Positions 1-9,699 of a stretch of 64,000 nt of DNA are shown here, piece after piece. The DNA comes from Excoecaria cochinchinensis (Eukaryota > Streptophyta > Magnoliopsida > Malpighiales > Euphorbiaceae), in contig CANTUQ010000073.1 in the NCBI GenBank assembly GCA_947683425.1, forward strand, positions 9,334,501 through 9,398,500. The letters are read 5' to 3'. The position numbers and the translations under genes are program-made. The notes under the pieces were generated by a model, which ran no database searches, was not told the origin of the DNA, and saw only the letters and a program-made list of their open reading frames with translations. Within the stretch, counting starts at the first letter, position 1; each line of letters begins with the position of its first letter.

Positions 1-180
1 TTTATTCCTTACGGTTTGGTGAATGCATGTCTCCTTTTTGTTGGGTTTGAGATTTATTTATTTTTTTGCATGGCTCTCGTGATGTTCCTTCTATGTTTAA
101 ATGCTGACATTTTTTATTTATTGCATGTTCATTTGTTTTCTCCTTTTTCCTTCACTTAATTTCATTGGTTTAGTTCTAAC

Positions 181-530
181 ATTATTGCTATTATTATTTA
201 TTGTTCTTATTATCACGGTTAACATTATTATTATCGTTATTATTGCTTATTAATGTCGTTATTATTGTATTGTCATTACTATTGCTACTATTGTTATTAT
301 TATTATCACTATTAATATTTGCATTAATCACTACTGTTTACATGGTTATATCATGGTTGCCATTAGTATTATTGTTATTAATGTTATTATTATTATTATT
401 GTATTGTTACTGTTGCTGCTATTTTATTGTTACTATTGCTATTATTTTATTTGCCATTGTTATTATTATTATCATTATCGTTATTATATATTTGTATTTG
501 GTATTATTATTGTTGTCATTATTTTATGGT
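181..530. repeat. Interrupted ATT/TTG-rich microsatellite within LF
   Basis: Degenerate ATT, GTT and ACT trinucleotides. The same position in related LTRs holds purer (ATT)n, so this is an aged version. It is not coding, although it reads as Ile/Leu/Val-rich in two frames. Confidence 0.75.
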
Positions 531-1189
531 TGACCATGTCTTATATTTCTTTATCTTATGTTTTTGTGTTTAATTTTAGGATTACCACTAACATTTTTAT
601 TATTGTCTTTCTTGTTTGGGCAAAATGTGCTGTCGCTCGTTTGAGCATCACCGTGACCGAATGGAGGGATCACGACTCGTGGGAAATCCTTTTTCGGTGA
701 GATCCTACCTGTCTTTTATAAATTTGACCGTGTTTTGTTTGCAAATCAAATAGTTTTATTTTACACGCGTGTATGATAAAAAATCACGAAAATATTTTTA
801 TAACTAAATTGGGATTTTTTACTAATAAAGTGGGACCAATGTCCTCGACTTTAGCTAAGAAATGCAAAATGTCACGAATTAAAACGAAAAGTTAAATTTT
901 CTTAAAAATGGTATCACTCATCCCGGTTTTCAAGCCAATAGCCAAAATAACTCTTCGATCTCTCTTTAAGTGAGCGTGAAAGAACTAATGTTCACAAACC
1001 GAATAAATATCCCGATTTATGTTTGTCTCCTCGTTTGATTAATTTTGCTTGAATGTTTAACTTTTTGTTTACATATATCTTTTGCGCCCTTGTAATTAAT
1101 TATTTTTGGGGAAATTTTATTAAGCTTTATTTCATTTAGGGATTGTATTCCATCCCAATTTTTATCTTAATTTTGCTTAGTCTCTAGGG

Positions 1190-1194
1190 GATTG
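1190..1194. repeat. Left target-site duplication of E1 (GATTG)
   Basis: GATTG directly precedes the LTR start TGTAGACAC at 1195 and recurs at 15357-15361 directly after the 3' LTR. A perfect 5-bp duplication fits Ty3/Gypsy integration and fixes both ends of E1. Confidence 0.9.
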
Positions 1195-1422
1195 TGTAGA
1201 CACTGGGTCCTGAGGCGGTCCAAGATCAGAACTACCCGATGATAAAAAGGATAGCTGCCACCAGTAAGGTGTCAAAAATGATGCTCCTCTTGTCGAAAAC
1301 TTCTTTTATTCCTCCAAGAATTTCAATGCAAAAATTTGCATTTTTACTTTTTATTTATTTATTTTTATTTTATTTTATTTTATTTCTTTTCTATTTATTT
1401 TATTTTTCTTTTTTATTTGTTT

Positions 1423-1565
1423 TCCTACGGGCCGTGCGTGCGGGCCGGGCCCGTTGCGGGACCTACGCGCGCACAGCAGGGGCGTCGCATGCCCCTCTGC
1501 CCGCACGTCTCCCCTCCCTCATGCGGGCAGTTTCGCCCCTCCTTGCTGCCCCGTGCTGTTCCTTT
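1423..1565. other. GC-rich palindromic block in E1 5' LTR
   Basis: About 140 bp of strongly GC-rich sequence in an otherwise very AT-rich LTR. It includes the perfect palindrome CGGGCCGGGCCCG at 1441-1453 and several CGTGCG/CGCGCGCAC words. A diverged counterpart lies at 13070-13240, and blocks at a similar distance from the LTR start exist in E3. It may be a promoter or CpG-rich regulatory module; this is inference. Confidence 0.6.
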
Positions 1566-2415
1566 CGCCTGTGTGATTCCTTGGTCATTTTTTTTTTAGT
1601 TTTTCAGTCTGTAAAAAATTGGTTTCATGTTTTGATGATTTTTTGGGTAACCAAAATTAATAAGGCTTTTGTCTTTTCCTATTTTGGGACAAAGGCAGGG
1701 AAACAAATTTGAGTTTCCCTTAGAAAAAGGAGGACAGCAGTTTTTATTCAAGAAAAAGAGTTTTAATTTTCTCTCTAGTCTTTTCTTCTCTCCAGCAAAA
1801 AACTTGTTTTTTTCTTCAAAAATTCTTAAGTTTTATTCTCAAGTTTTAATTTTTTTCTTCTTTGGTAACATTTCAACTTGGGTTTGATTTGAACAAGAAA
1901 AATTAATTTTCTTTGCTCATTCATCCCACCAAAAATATTTTCAAGAGTTAATTTATTCAAAAACACAAATTTTTGCATTTTATTCCTGTCTATCACCGCA
2001 AAAATCGACAAGGGGAACAGATTGAGACATCCTATTTCCGATCTATAAATTCTGAGGGTAAACACTTTGGACCCGTTCTAACCTCTCTATTTATTATTTT
2101 TTTTGTTATTAATTTTGTTATTCTCGCCATATTTATTTCCTAGTCTTTGTGGTGTTTAGCTACTGTTGACACCCATGAGTTTAATTTAGGATTTAGTTTC
2201 TTCATGGCTAATTCATTTGGGTTTTGTGGTTTTGTCTTTTTATATATTGTTTTCCATTAGCCTCCATTTCTTTTCATCATTATTATTATTACCATTATTA
2301 TTTGTCTTTACAATTACATTGGAGCATTATTATGATTATTGTTAATACTACTAATATTTATTATTTCATTATGCTACTATTATTTTTGTTTTAAGGTATT
2401 AGTACTATTGGCTTT

Positions 2416-2418
2416 ATA

Positions 2419-2463
<45 letters not shown>

Positions 2464-2580
2464 GTTTAATATTCTGTTTTATTATTATTATTATTATTAT
2501 TATCATTATTATTATTAATATTATTTTGTTGTGTTGCATCATTATTATTATTATTGTTATCATTATTTATTATTGTGCCC
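2416..2580. repeat. (ATT)n microsatellite in E1 5' LTR
   Basis: Pure ATT runs at about 2417-2466 and 2482-2516 with short interruptions. It lies at the same place as 14093-14160 in the 3' LTR, where the run is longer and purer. Confidence 0.9.
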
Positions 2581-3510
2581 AATATTAATTTTATCTTCAT
2601 TTGATTAAATTTTTAGAATTATTACTAATATTTTTAATATTATTTTTCTGTCTGAGATTTATTTTGAGTTGCATTATGTGGACACCCCCGTGACCCCTCG
2701 GATAGGTCACCACGCATGGAGGAACACTTCGATTTGGTGAGATCTTTTCAACCTCCTTTCATACGTTTTGTGTTTGTTTGTAAAGATTTGTTTCATTTAT
2801 GCACGCGTGAGATAAAAAATCACAAAAATATTTCTATAATTAAATTGAAATTTTTACTAATAAAATTGGGACTAATGTCCCTTGTTTTAGCTAAAGAAAT
2901 GAAAAATATCAAACAATAAAACGAAGAGTTTCTTTTTCTCCAAAATGGGATCACTCATCCCAGTTTTCAACTCAACAATCAAATGACTCTTCGAACCCTC
3001 TTCAAATAAACGCGAGGGACCCAATGTTCCTAAACTCTCAAATAAGCGCGTAGGAACCAATGTTCCTAAATCAAATGAATGCCCCGATTTATGTATGTTT
3101 TTCTCACGTTTGATTTTGTTTGATTGTTTAAATTTATGTTCATTTCCTTTTGGGCCCTTGTAATTAATTTTGAGGCGACATTATTTAACTTTGGGATTGT
3201 ATTCCGTCCCCATTTATATTTTTAATCTCCTTTTATTGGGATTGTATTCCGGCCCTATTTCCTTTGTAATTGCGTGCTTGGTGTGTTTATCGCTTTCTTT
3301 AGTTACTTCATTTACCGCTTTCTTTTTCGCCTTTCTTTATTTTCGTTACGTGCTTTTTGTGCGCCTGTAATTTAAATGCATTGATCGTGTGAGAAGAAAG
3401 GTAGAATTTTAAGAAATTAAAGACTCATTTATAATTAACCAAAGCAGAAATAAGAGGGGAGTTCCGAACACCAATCTCTGGTCTTGACCAATAAGAGGTT
3501 AGAGACCTTT

Positions 3511-3541
3511 CCCAATTCCTTGTGAATTGGGTGGCGATTTC
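3511..3541 (+). other. Hairpin abutting a primer-binding-like decamer in E1 5' LTR
   Basis: Perfect 8-bp stem CCCAATTC / GAATTGGG with loop CTTGT (3511-3531), directly followed by TGGCGATTTC, a decayed form of the primer-binding decamer TGGCGACTCC. The 3' LTR has the intact decamer at 15167-15176 after the stem CCCAATTC/GAATTGGG. See the findings for comparison with other LTRs. Confidence 0.6.
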
Positions 3542-3722
3542 GTGATACCTCAAAGGTGCCCAAAGCTGCCATGGGACTAGATCTTCCTTTCCAATGTTCT
3601 ATTGGGGAGGAGGCATCCAAGATGTCTCATGATGCCCATGATCAAAAGACGCGAACCAGTCCCTCGAATCCTAAGAGCAGATTCAACGTGAGGGCCCTTG
3701 CAGGGTTCGGTGTGCGTCATAG

Positions 3723-3740
3723 TGGCGACTCCGCTGGGGA
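3723..3740 (+). other. E1 primer binding site
   Basis: TGGCGACTCCGCTGGGGA starts two bases after the 5' LTR. The same 18-mer with one change follows the E2 and E3 5' LTRs. It would pair with the 3' end of a tRNA ending ...GGAGUCGCCA. Ogre elements are described as using tRNA-Arg; I could not check the tRNA here. Confidence 0.9.
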
Positions 3741-4504
3741 ATTTGTTTGAAACTTCATTTTAAAAGTGCTTTGGTTAAAATATAATTGGGTTTTTAAAGC
3801 TTAAAATTCTATCTCTTTTCGAAAAATTGCATTGCATTTTAGAGCCTTAGTATTATGTTAGTTGGTCCCCTATCTTACCCCGGTGCATTCCCGAAGCACG
3901 ACCCTACTTTCACTCATTGTAGGAAAGTGTTAAGGATAACCACCAACCCAAGCCTCGTACCATTAATGGTATATCAAATGGAGACTCGATCGGTCGCTAC
4001 GCTCATGATGAGCTAGACACGTTGGCAGGGACCACGCTTGGGTAGCCCTAAAGTATCATCACCTTGACCAAATCTCATGTAATGGCAAATAGAAACTTCC
4101 ACTAGGTGGTATGCTCCTTAATACGATGCTTGTGATGTGGGCCGTCACGTATTAAACAAAATCAAGCAAATTAAGTGGTCCTTTATCAAAGGCTTTCATG
4201 CCCCGGTAAGCCCACCTTAACTTGATTGAATTGCCCAAATACGTAATGGCCAAAACCCATACGAATGCGTATTAGATTAAAACTGTTATGCTGCTGGTTT
4301 ATCACCGTGCACCATATGTGTCCAATGGGTTCCCTGTTAACCCTTGGATAAAGCCCACCTAGGAAAGAGACCACATTACCCCGTGTGTGGGAGAAATAAG
4401 GTCGAAAGGGTCTATTTGCTTGCATGTGTTTGTCTATGCTGCACCAGCACGGCTATGCATTGCATTTCAATCATGCATCATCCTAACAAAGGTGCATTTT
4501 GCAG
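3741..4504 (+). other. E1 untranslated leader, with possible intron acceptor
   Basis: Non-coding leader conserved in order and sequence with E2 (20923-21689) and E3 (52978-53738, minus). It presumably carries packaging signals. It ends in a pyrimidine-rich TTTTGCAG (AG at 4503-4504) at exactly the point where similarity becomes coding-like; E2 has TTTTTTGCAG and E3 TCTTTTAG there. This suggests a leader intron 3' splice site, which I infer but cannot prove. Confidence 0.55.
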
Positions 4505-6368
4505 CCATCATAGATTCGTCTAGGTGGTCTAAAGGTCCTGACGGTCGACTGAGGAAAGTTTCTCTAGAGCTAGTGTCAAACCCGAGTTTAGATTCTCTTT
4601 CAGAAGAGGATGAGATATTATTTTTCGAGTCATCAAGCATGTTTGATCCATCCAGCGGTTTTGATGCTACTAGAGCGATGATTGCCGAAGAAGTGGGGAG
4701 AAGGTTGGAAGAGTTCGAGGCTAGAATGATGGCGATGATGGGCAACCTTTCCACTACCCTGGCCCCACCTGCTAGGCAATAAACTGTTGCTCCGATTAGG
4801 GACCCAGAGGAGCAAGGGGCTATTAAAGAGGATCCCCCGGCGGCAGCTGACCCACCTGCAATTGAGCCAAGTGCACCAGCACCTGTCGAGTGTAGGGAAG
4901 GCCCTAAGTCTGAAGTTGATGTGTGGGAAGAGCCAGAGGACTGGTGGTGGTAAAAGGGAAGTCACCAAAGGTAGAGGATGCAATGTGGAGGAAGATGGAA
5001 GAAAGATTCGAAGCCATATCGAAGATGTTGAAGGTAGGGGGAGGAATAAACCCCGAGGATAGAGAGCTAGACAATGATGATTTGGTTCCATAAAATTTCA
5101 AGATGCCTGACGTTCCAAAGTTGTATGGCACCTCTGACCCCACTGCACACATAAAGCAGTACTACCTAGTGATGAAAGGTACTACCCTAACAAAGAGGCA
5201 GAAGGTCAAGTACTTTTGTCTGAGTTTAACTGGTCCAGCAGTGGGTTGGTATCACGGGTTGGACCGAAGAACGAAAGAAGATTGGGATTTATTGATGGAA
5301 TAATTTCTCAGACAGTATGATTGCAATACAAGAATGGAGGTGACGCTAAAGGATTTGGAACTGTTACAGCAAAAGGTGGGAGAGTCTTTTCACAAATACC
5401 TCACCCGATGGAGGAACAGAGTCATGAAAATGAAGCGCAAGCCTGACACCCCGGACCAGATTCGATTGTTCATTCAGAATGCTAGCCCTTATTTGAGAGA
5501 GGGACTAAAGATGAAAGGGTTAAGAGACTGGGAGTCATTGAAGGACATTGCGATAGAGGTTGAGGGAGAGTACCTTGCGAGGAAGGCAAGCGGTGAGGCC
5601 TATGCCAAGAGAGGTTATGCTAACCAGGGGGCAAACAAGTCAGCGGGCTCCAGCAGAGTCATTAGAAGTGGGAAGACGGCTGAGCTATCGGCACCAGGTG
5701 TCGATCAAAGGTACTTCTCGAACTTGGGGCGGCATTTGTCATGGGTACTGAAGCGATTGATGAAAGAGGGAAAGCTACAACCCCTACAACCTAGGCCAGC
5801 CAGAACCCAAGGGCATCCGAGGCATAAAGAGCATGAATATTATGCCTATCACCAACATACCGGGCATTTGACAAACGATTGCCTGACACTGAGGCATCAG
5901 ATTCAAGATCTAATCGACAGTAAGCAGATCACTGATCCTGAGCAAAGAGAGAGTAAAAAGAAGTCTAACTACAATGTTGTGCCGTCACCTGTTTTCATGA
6001 TTGGGTCAAGTCTACCTGAGTGGTATGTCCTGCGAGACTTGTATGGGAATGAATACGTTACTATCACTCACCCCACGACAAGAGAGGAAGGGATGCCCGT
6101 GGGGACGATAGACTATTGGTCCACCAGCGAAAGTGGGGAAGAAGATGAAGACAAGGATGAAGGAGAATTGTTTGCCAACCTGTGGGAATCAGATGGAGAA
6201 GGAGAGGAGGAAAGAGCCGTGACAAGGAGTGGGAGAGTAGTCCCAGAAGTAGAAAGGTCGCAAGACCTAGTGCAAGCACCAGCGAAAAGGGAGCCAGAAG
6301 AGAACGCTATAGTCAAACAGTTGAAAAAGACCGCAGCTCAAATATCTATATGGGACCTTCTGAGATAG
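4505..6368 (+). pseudogene. gag: E1 gag (capsid/nucleocapsid), broken
   Basis: Structural polyprotein remnant. An N-terminal part (4505-4782) carries a coiled-coil-like stretch (VGRRLEEFEARMMAMMGN). The capsid core follows in two pieces (5103-5303 and 5334-6368), with the hallmark FDGTSDP-type segment and a WYHGLDRRTKEDWDLL block. A nucleocapsid-like motif (YAYHQHTGHLTNDC, about 5840-5880) has lost its first Cys, which E3 keeps. Stops: TAA 4780, TAA 4951, TAA 5091, TAA 5301 and TAG 6366; the last reads CAG in E2. A frameshift lies near 4950. Compared with E2 and E3 the layout is full length, so it is decayed rather than truncated. The start is uncertain; I use the leader acceptor. Confidence 0.88.
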
Positions 6369-7054
6369 TCTCCTTCTCACAGACAGAAGCTGGTAGAGGC
6401 TTTAAGCGAATCCACTGTAGTCACCACAATCTCTCCATCTGAGCTGTTAGATCTTGTAAAAGGAGGGTCAGGAGAGAAGTTAGTGTATTCCGATGCTGAT
6501 TTTCCAGTTGAAGGCCGCAATCACAATCAGTTACTGTACATCAAGGCATAAGTAAATGGCAAGCACACCGCTTGCATCATGGTTGATGATGGATCATCCA
6601 TAAATGTCTGTCCGTTGGTGGTACTGCAGGCTTTCGGGCTAGATGAGAGCATGCTCAGCAAGTCTGATTTGACCATCATGGCCTATGATAAGCGTCGGGG
6701 ACGTTTAGAGCTTTGGTTAAGACTAGGCCTGTAGAGACGGAGGTAGAGTTTGTGGTTTTGTCCATCCCAGCGAACTTCTCAGCCTTACTAGGGAGGTCGT
6801 GGTTCCATAAGCTAGGGGGAGTGCCCTCCACGCTACATCAGATGATTAGAATACCACATGAAGGGGAGGTGGTAAACATCAGAGCAGCTAGAGAAAACCA
6901 GGTGTCCGCCTTGGGTATTGCGAACCAACCATTTAGTGGTTTCCATTTGTCAGTAATTGGGGAAGAGCAAGGTTCAGTGGGCAGCCCTCAAGCAGTGAAT
7001 ATGATGAAGAAAATGCATTTTCTCCCAGGGGCTGGTTTGGGTAAACATTCGTAA
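6369..7054 (+). pseudogene. pro: E1 protease (pro), broken
   Basis: Retroviral-type aspartic protease that would cut the Gag-Pol polyprotein. The catalytic-site region reads VDDGSSINVCP (about 6580-6614), near the DGGSS-type motif of Tat proteases and with GS in the usual place. It continues directly from gag after the TAG at 6366. A TAA at 6549 replaces a codon that is CAA in E2. A frameshift near 6690 separates the active-site half from the C-terminal half (6713-7054), which keeps the FVVLSIPANFSALLGRSWF strand region. It ends at TAA 7052, again CAA in E2. Not functional. Confidence 0.82.
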
Positions 7055-7549
7055 GGATTGTAGTCAGCCATCACTACATGAGGCCAGAAGGATCGAAAGG
7101 GTCTAGCGTACAGAGGTGAGTGTGGCAAGGAGAAGGAAGTGTCCAAGGAGATCCCTCATATTTCCAAGAGTTTCATTCCAGCCTCCTCAGTTTGCGCCTA
7201 TGCTGGAGAGGAAGAGCCCTAATGGGTGGATGGAAGGATTGTACAGGGCTTTGAGATCTTTAATGATGTCTTCGACTGGGAAGTTGGGGTAATCAAGCCT
7301 GCAGAGGATTTCTGGGATGAAGAGGTGATGCCGCAGTGTAATGTTTGGGATGGGGATGAGCCAGAGGAAATTATCACAGAGAAGCTATTAGCTACCCGAT
7401 TGAAGGGGAAGGAGAAGATAATGGGCCAGATGTGCAGATTGAGGATCTGAAGATTTCATTAGGGCCAGCTGAAAAGCCTCCAGCAACCCAAGGAGTCGAG
7501 GCGCAGTCGGCTACAACTGCGGCGCCAATGGGAGATGAAGACAATTGTG
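7055..7549 (+). pseudogene. E1 pro-RT linker, broken
   Basis: Coding-like linker between protease and reverse transcriptase. A recognisable stretch at 7226-7450 (FEIFNDVFDWEVG, EEIITEKLLATRLK) has a counterpart at 24431-24631 in E2. There are at least three stops before it and a frameshift near 7430. In pea Ogre an intron has been reported between pro and RT. I see no clear donor/acceptor pair here and cannot say whether the linker is spliced. Confidence 0.6.
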
Positions 7550-8760
7550 TTTTAGATACTCTTTTTATGCCTGAACTGTTTAATGATGACAATGTTAACT
7601 TTGCTAATTATGTTAATGGAATGAACAACTTTGCTTATTTGTGTGGTGCTTCTGATGATTTCATCTCTCATGATCATGAACATGATGCATTCATTTTTTA
7701 TATTAATTCAACTAGCACGACTGCATTTAATCTCGGAACTTTGGAAAGCCCAAAGGAAATTTTGATAGCATCAGATATAACTCCTGAGGAGAGAATAAAA
7801 TTTGAGAGAATTTTAAGAAAATATGAAAAGGTCTTTGCCTAGACTTATGAGGACATGCCGGGAATTGATTGAAATATTGCAGAACATGCCATCCCAACTT
7901 ACCCAGAATTTAGACCGGTCAAGCAAAAACTCAGGAGACTTAGGCCAGAATGGGTGCAAAAGATAAAAGAAGAGATCCACAAGCAGATTGAGGCTAAGTT
8001 TCTGGTAGAAGTTAAGTACCCGACCTGGTTAGCCAATGTTTTCCCAGTAGCCAAAAATGACGGTAAGGTGCATGTATGTGTGGACTACCGAGACCTAAAC
8101 AAAGCCTGCCCAAAAGATGATTTCCCTTTACCCTATATCAATGTGCTGGTGGATAGTGTAGCTGCCTGTATGATGTACAGTTTTGTAGATGGGTATGCGG
8201 GTTACAATCAAATACTCAACAAGATTATGGATCGGATCAAGACAACCTTTATTACAGAATATGGTACATTTGCCTACCAAGCTATGCCTTTCGAGTTGAA
8301 GAATGCCGGAGCAACTTATCAGAGAGTGGCGACAAAGATTCTGAATGACCTGATTCACAAAGAGGTAGAGGTGTACGTTGACGATATGATGATCAAGTCA
8401 GCTACTAGGGTTGTTCACTTCGAGGCTTTGGAAAAGTTCTTTCAACAGATTGATAAGTATAATTTATGCCTCAATCCCACGAAGTGTATCTTTGGAGTCA
8501 CCTCAGGTAAGCTGCTGGGCCATGTGGTAAGTCAAAGAGGAATCAAAATAGACCCTAATAAGGTTGAGGCTATCAGAGAGATGCCAACGCCCCAGAAAGA
8601 AAAAGAAGTTAGGAGCTTCCTGGGAAAGCTTCAGTACATTATCCAGTTCATTACCAAGCTAGATTCAGTATATGAGCCTATCTTCAAACTTCTTTGAAAG
8701 AATCAGCCAGTTCAGTGGAATGACAACTGCCAGAAAGCTTTTGATGTCATTAAGAATTAC
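7550..8760 (+). pseudogene. RT: E1 reverse transcriptase, broken
   Basis: RNA-dependent DNA polymerase. It opens with an AT-rich segment (7550-7740, FMPELF...FIFYINSTSTTAFNLGTL) that is well conserved with E2 and even with the deleted E3. The RT fold follows: LRRLRPEW, VCVDYRDLNKACPKDDFPLP, FVDGYAGYNQI and the catalytic YVDD at 8374-8385. The usual MPFGLKNAGATYQ is MPFELKNAGATYQ. Stops: TAG 7840 (TGG in E2), TGA near 7868 (CGG in E2) and TGA 8695. The region 7954-8697 is one open frame, so most of the polymerase is still readable, but the protein cannot be complete. Confidence 0.92.
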
Positions 8761-9234
8761 CTTCTGCACCCCCTAGTTCTATGGCCGCCGTGACCTGTTA
8801 AACCGTTGGTCCTTTACCTAGCAATAGAGGAGAATTCTATAGGTACCATGATGGCCCAAGAGAATGAGTTCGGGATTGAATTTGCGGTTTACTACCTCAG
8901 CAAGAAATTCCTTCCTTACGAACCAAGTACGTCGAGGTGGAAAAGATTTATCTGGCGGTAATTTGGGCTTCAAAGAAATTGAGACATTATTTCCATTCCT
9001 ATAAGGTGCAAGCAATCGCCAAACAAAACCCCCTTCGATACCTTCAGGAGGCACCCTCGTTGCTAGGAAAAATTGGGAAGGTGGCTAATACTATTACAGG
9101 AATTTAATGTGGAGTATGTCACAAAAAAGACCATTAAGGGTTGGGCAGTTGCAAAATTTCTCGCCGAACACCCCATTAAGGGTGACCAGTTCGAATACAA
9201 TTTCCCAGATGAGGATGTCATGGCCATAACAGTG
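8761..9234 (+). pseudogene. RNH: E1 Ty3-type RNase H, broken
   Basis: C-terminal RNase H normally joined to Ty3/Gypsy RT. Recognisable blocks are LVLYLAIEEN (about 8810-8840), EFAVYYLSKKFLPYE (about 8880-8925) and LAVIWASKKLRHYFH (about 8950-8995). Small indels near 8925 and 9075 throw it out of frame. Similarity to E2 (25901-26400) runs throughout. In Tat elements this domain is followed by a second RNase H, as here. Confidence 0.78.
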
Positions 9235-9621
9235 CAAGGGTGGCAGATGTTCTTTGATGGGGCAGTTAATCGGAAGGGGGCAGGAGCAGGGATCATCCTC
9301 ACAACCCCAGATGGTGAGAAGCTGCCACTGGCCAAGAAGTTGAGATACAAGGCGACCAATAACGAGGCAGAATATAAAGCTTGCATTTTCGGATTAGAGG
9401 CATTGCTGGCTCTGGGGGCAAAGACTGCAAAAGATTTTGGAGATTCATCTTTGGTAATTCACCAGATCAAAGGGGAATGGTCAGTCAAGGAAGAGAGATT
9501 GTTGCCCTATATGAAGCACTTGAGAATTTTGAGTAGCCAGTTCGAGACTTGCACTTTCCACTTCATCCCTAGAGATGAAAATTAGTTGGCTGATGCTCTC
9601 GCAACATTGGTATCCATATAG
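9235..9621 (+). pseudogene. aRNH: E1 second (plant/archaeal-type) RNase H, aRNH
   Basis: Extra RNase H domain diagnostic of Tat/Ogre elements. The acidic residues of the active site are visible: D in MFFDGAVNRKGAG, E in KATNNEAEYKACIFGLEAL, D in FGDSSLVIHQI and D in LADALATL. A TAG at 9583 (CAG in E2) and a TAG at 9619 (TGG in E2) interrupt the C-terminal end. Read from 9073 the frame is open for 170 codons across the RNH-aRNH junction. Confidence 0.88.
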
Positions 9622-9699
9622 GATAATCCAGCAGGGATTGCCATGAGGCCCATCCTGATTTCTAGTGCGAAAAAACCTTGCTTCGAAACTGAGCAAATA

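Larger units (their letters stand above)
1..1194 (+). repeat. Left part of an old Tat/Ogre-type LTR (LF), split by E1
   Basis: AT-rich non-coding DNA similar to the middle of the E1 LTRs: an ATT-rich tract, then blocks such as GGGACCAATGTCC, ATCACTCATCCCGGTTTT and GGGATTGTATTCC in the same order. It stops at E1, and the matching downstream part resumes at 15357 after the GATTG duplication. The LTR start lies before the window. Since no primer binding site follows its end at 15821, it is a 3' LTR or a solo LTR. Apparent ORFs here only translate T-rich microsatellite. Confidence 0.8.
1195..3721 (+). repeat. E1 5' LTR
   Basis: Begins TGTAGACAC and ends GTCATA; the 3' LTR ends GTCACA, so the terminal CA has decayed to TA. 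It pairs along its length with 12835-15356. Internal order: a TTTTA-rich tract (~1345-1425), a GC-rich palindromic block (1423-1565), an (ATT)n tract (2416-2580), then a run of short hairpins near the 3' end. The primer binding site starts 2 bases past its end. No TATA box can be singled out in such AT-rich DNA. Confidence 0.92.

Noticed and set aside
201..700. Open frames encoding Leu/Ile/Val-rich proteins
   Set aside because: They translate an ATT/TTG microsatellite in an LTR; the same happens at 13893-14372, 39036-39416, 54768-55208 and 59646-59927.
1239..1712. 157-codon open frame, with a 185-codon counterpart at 12879-13436
   Set aside because: Both lie in the E1 LTRs over a TTTTA tract and the GC-rich block; the reading is not conserved between the two LTR copies beyond DNA identity.
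3723..3740. tRNA gene at the primer binding sites
   Set aside because: Only 18 bases complementary to a tRNA 3' end; no cloverleaf around them.
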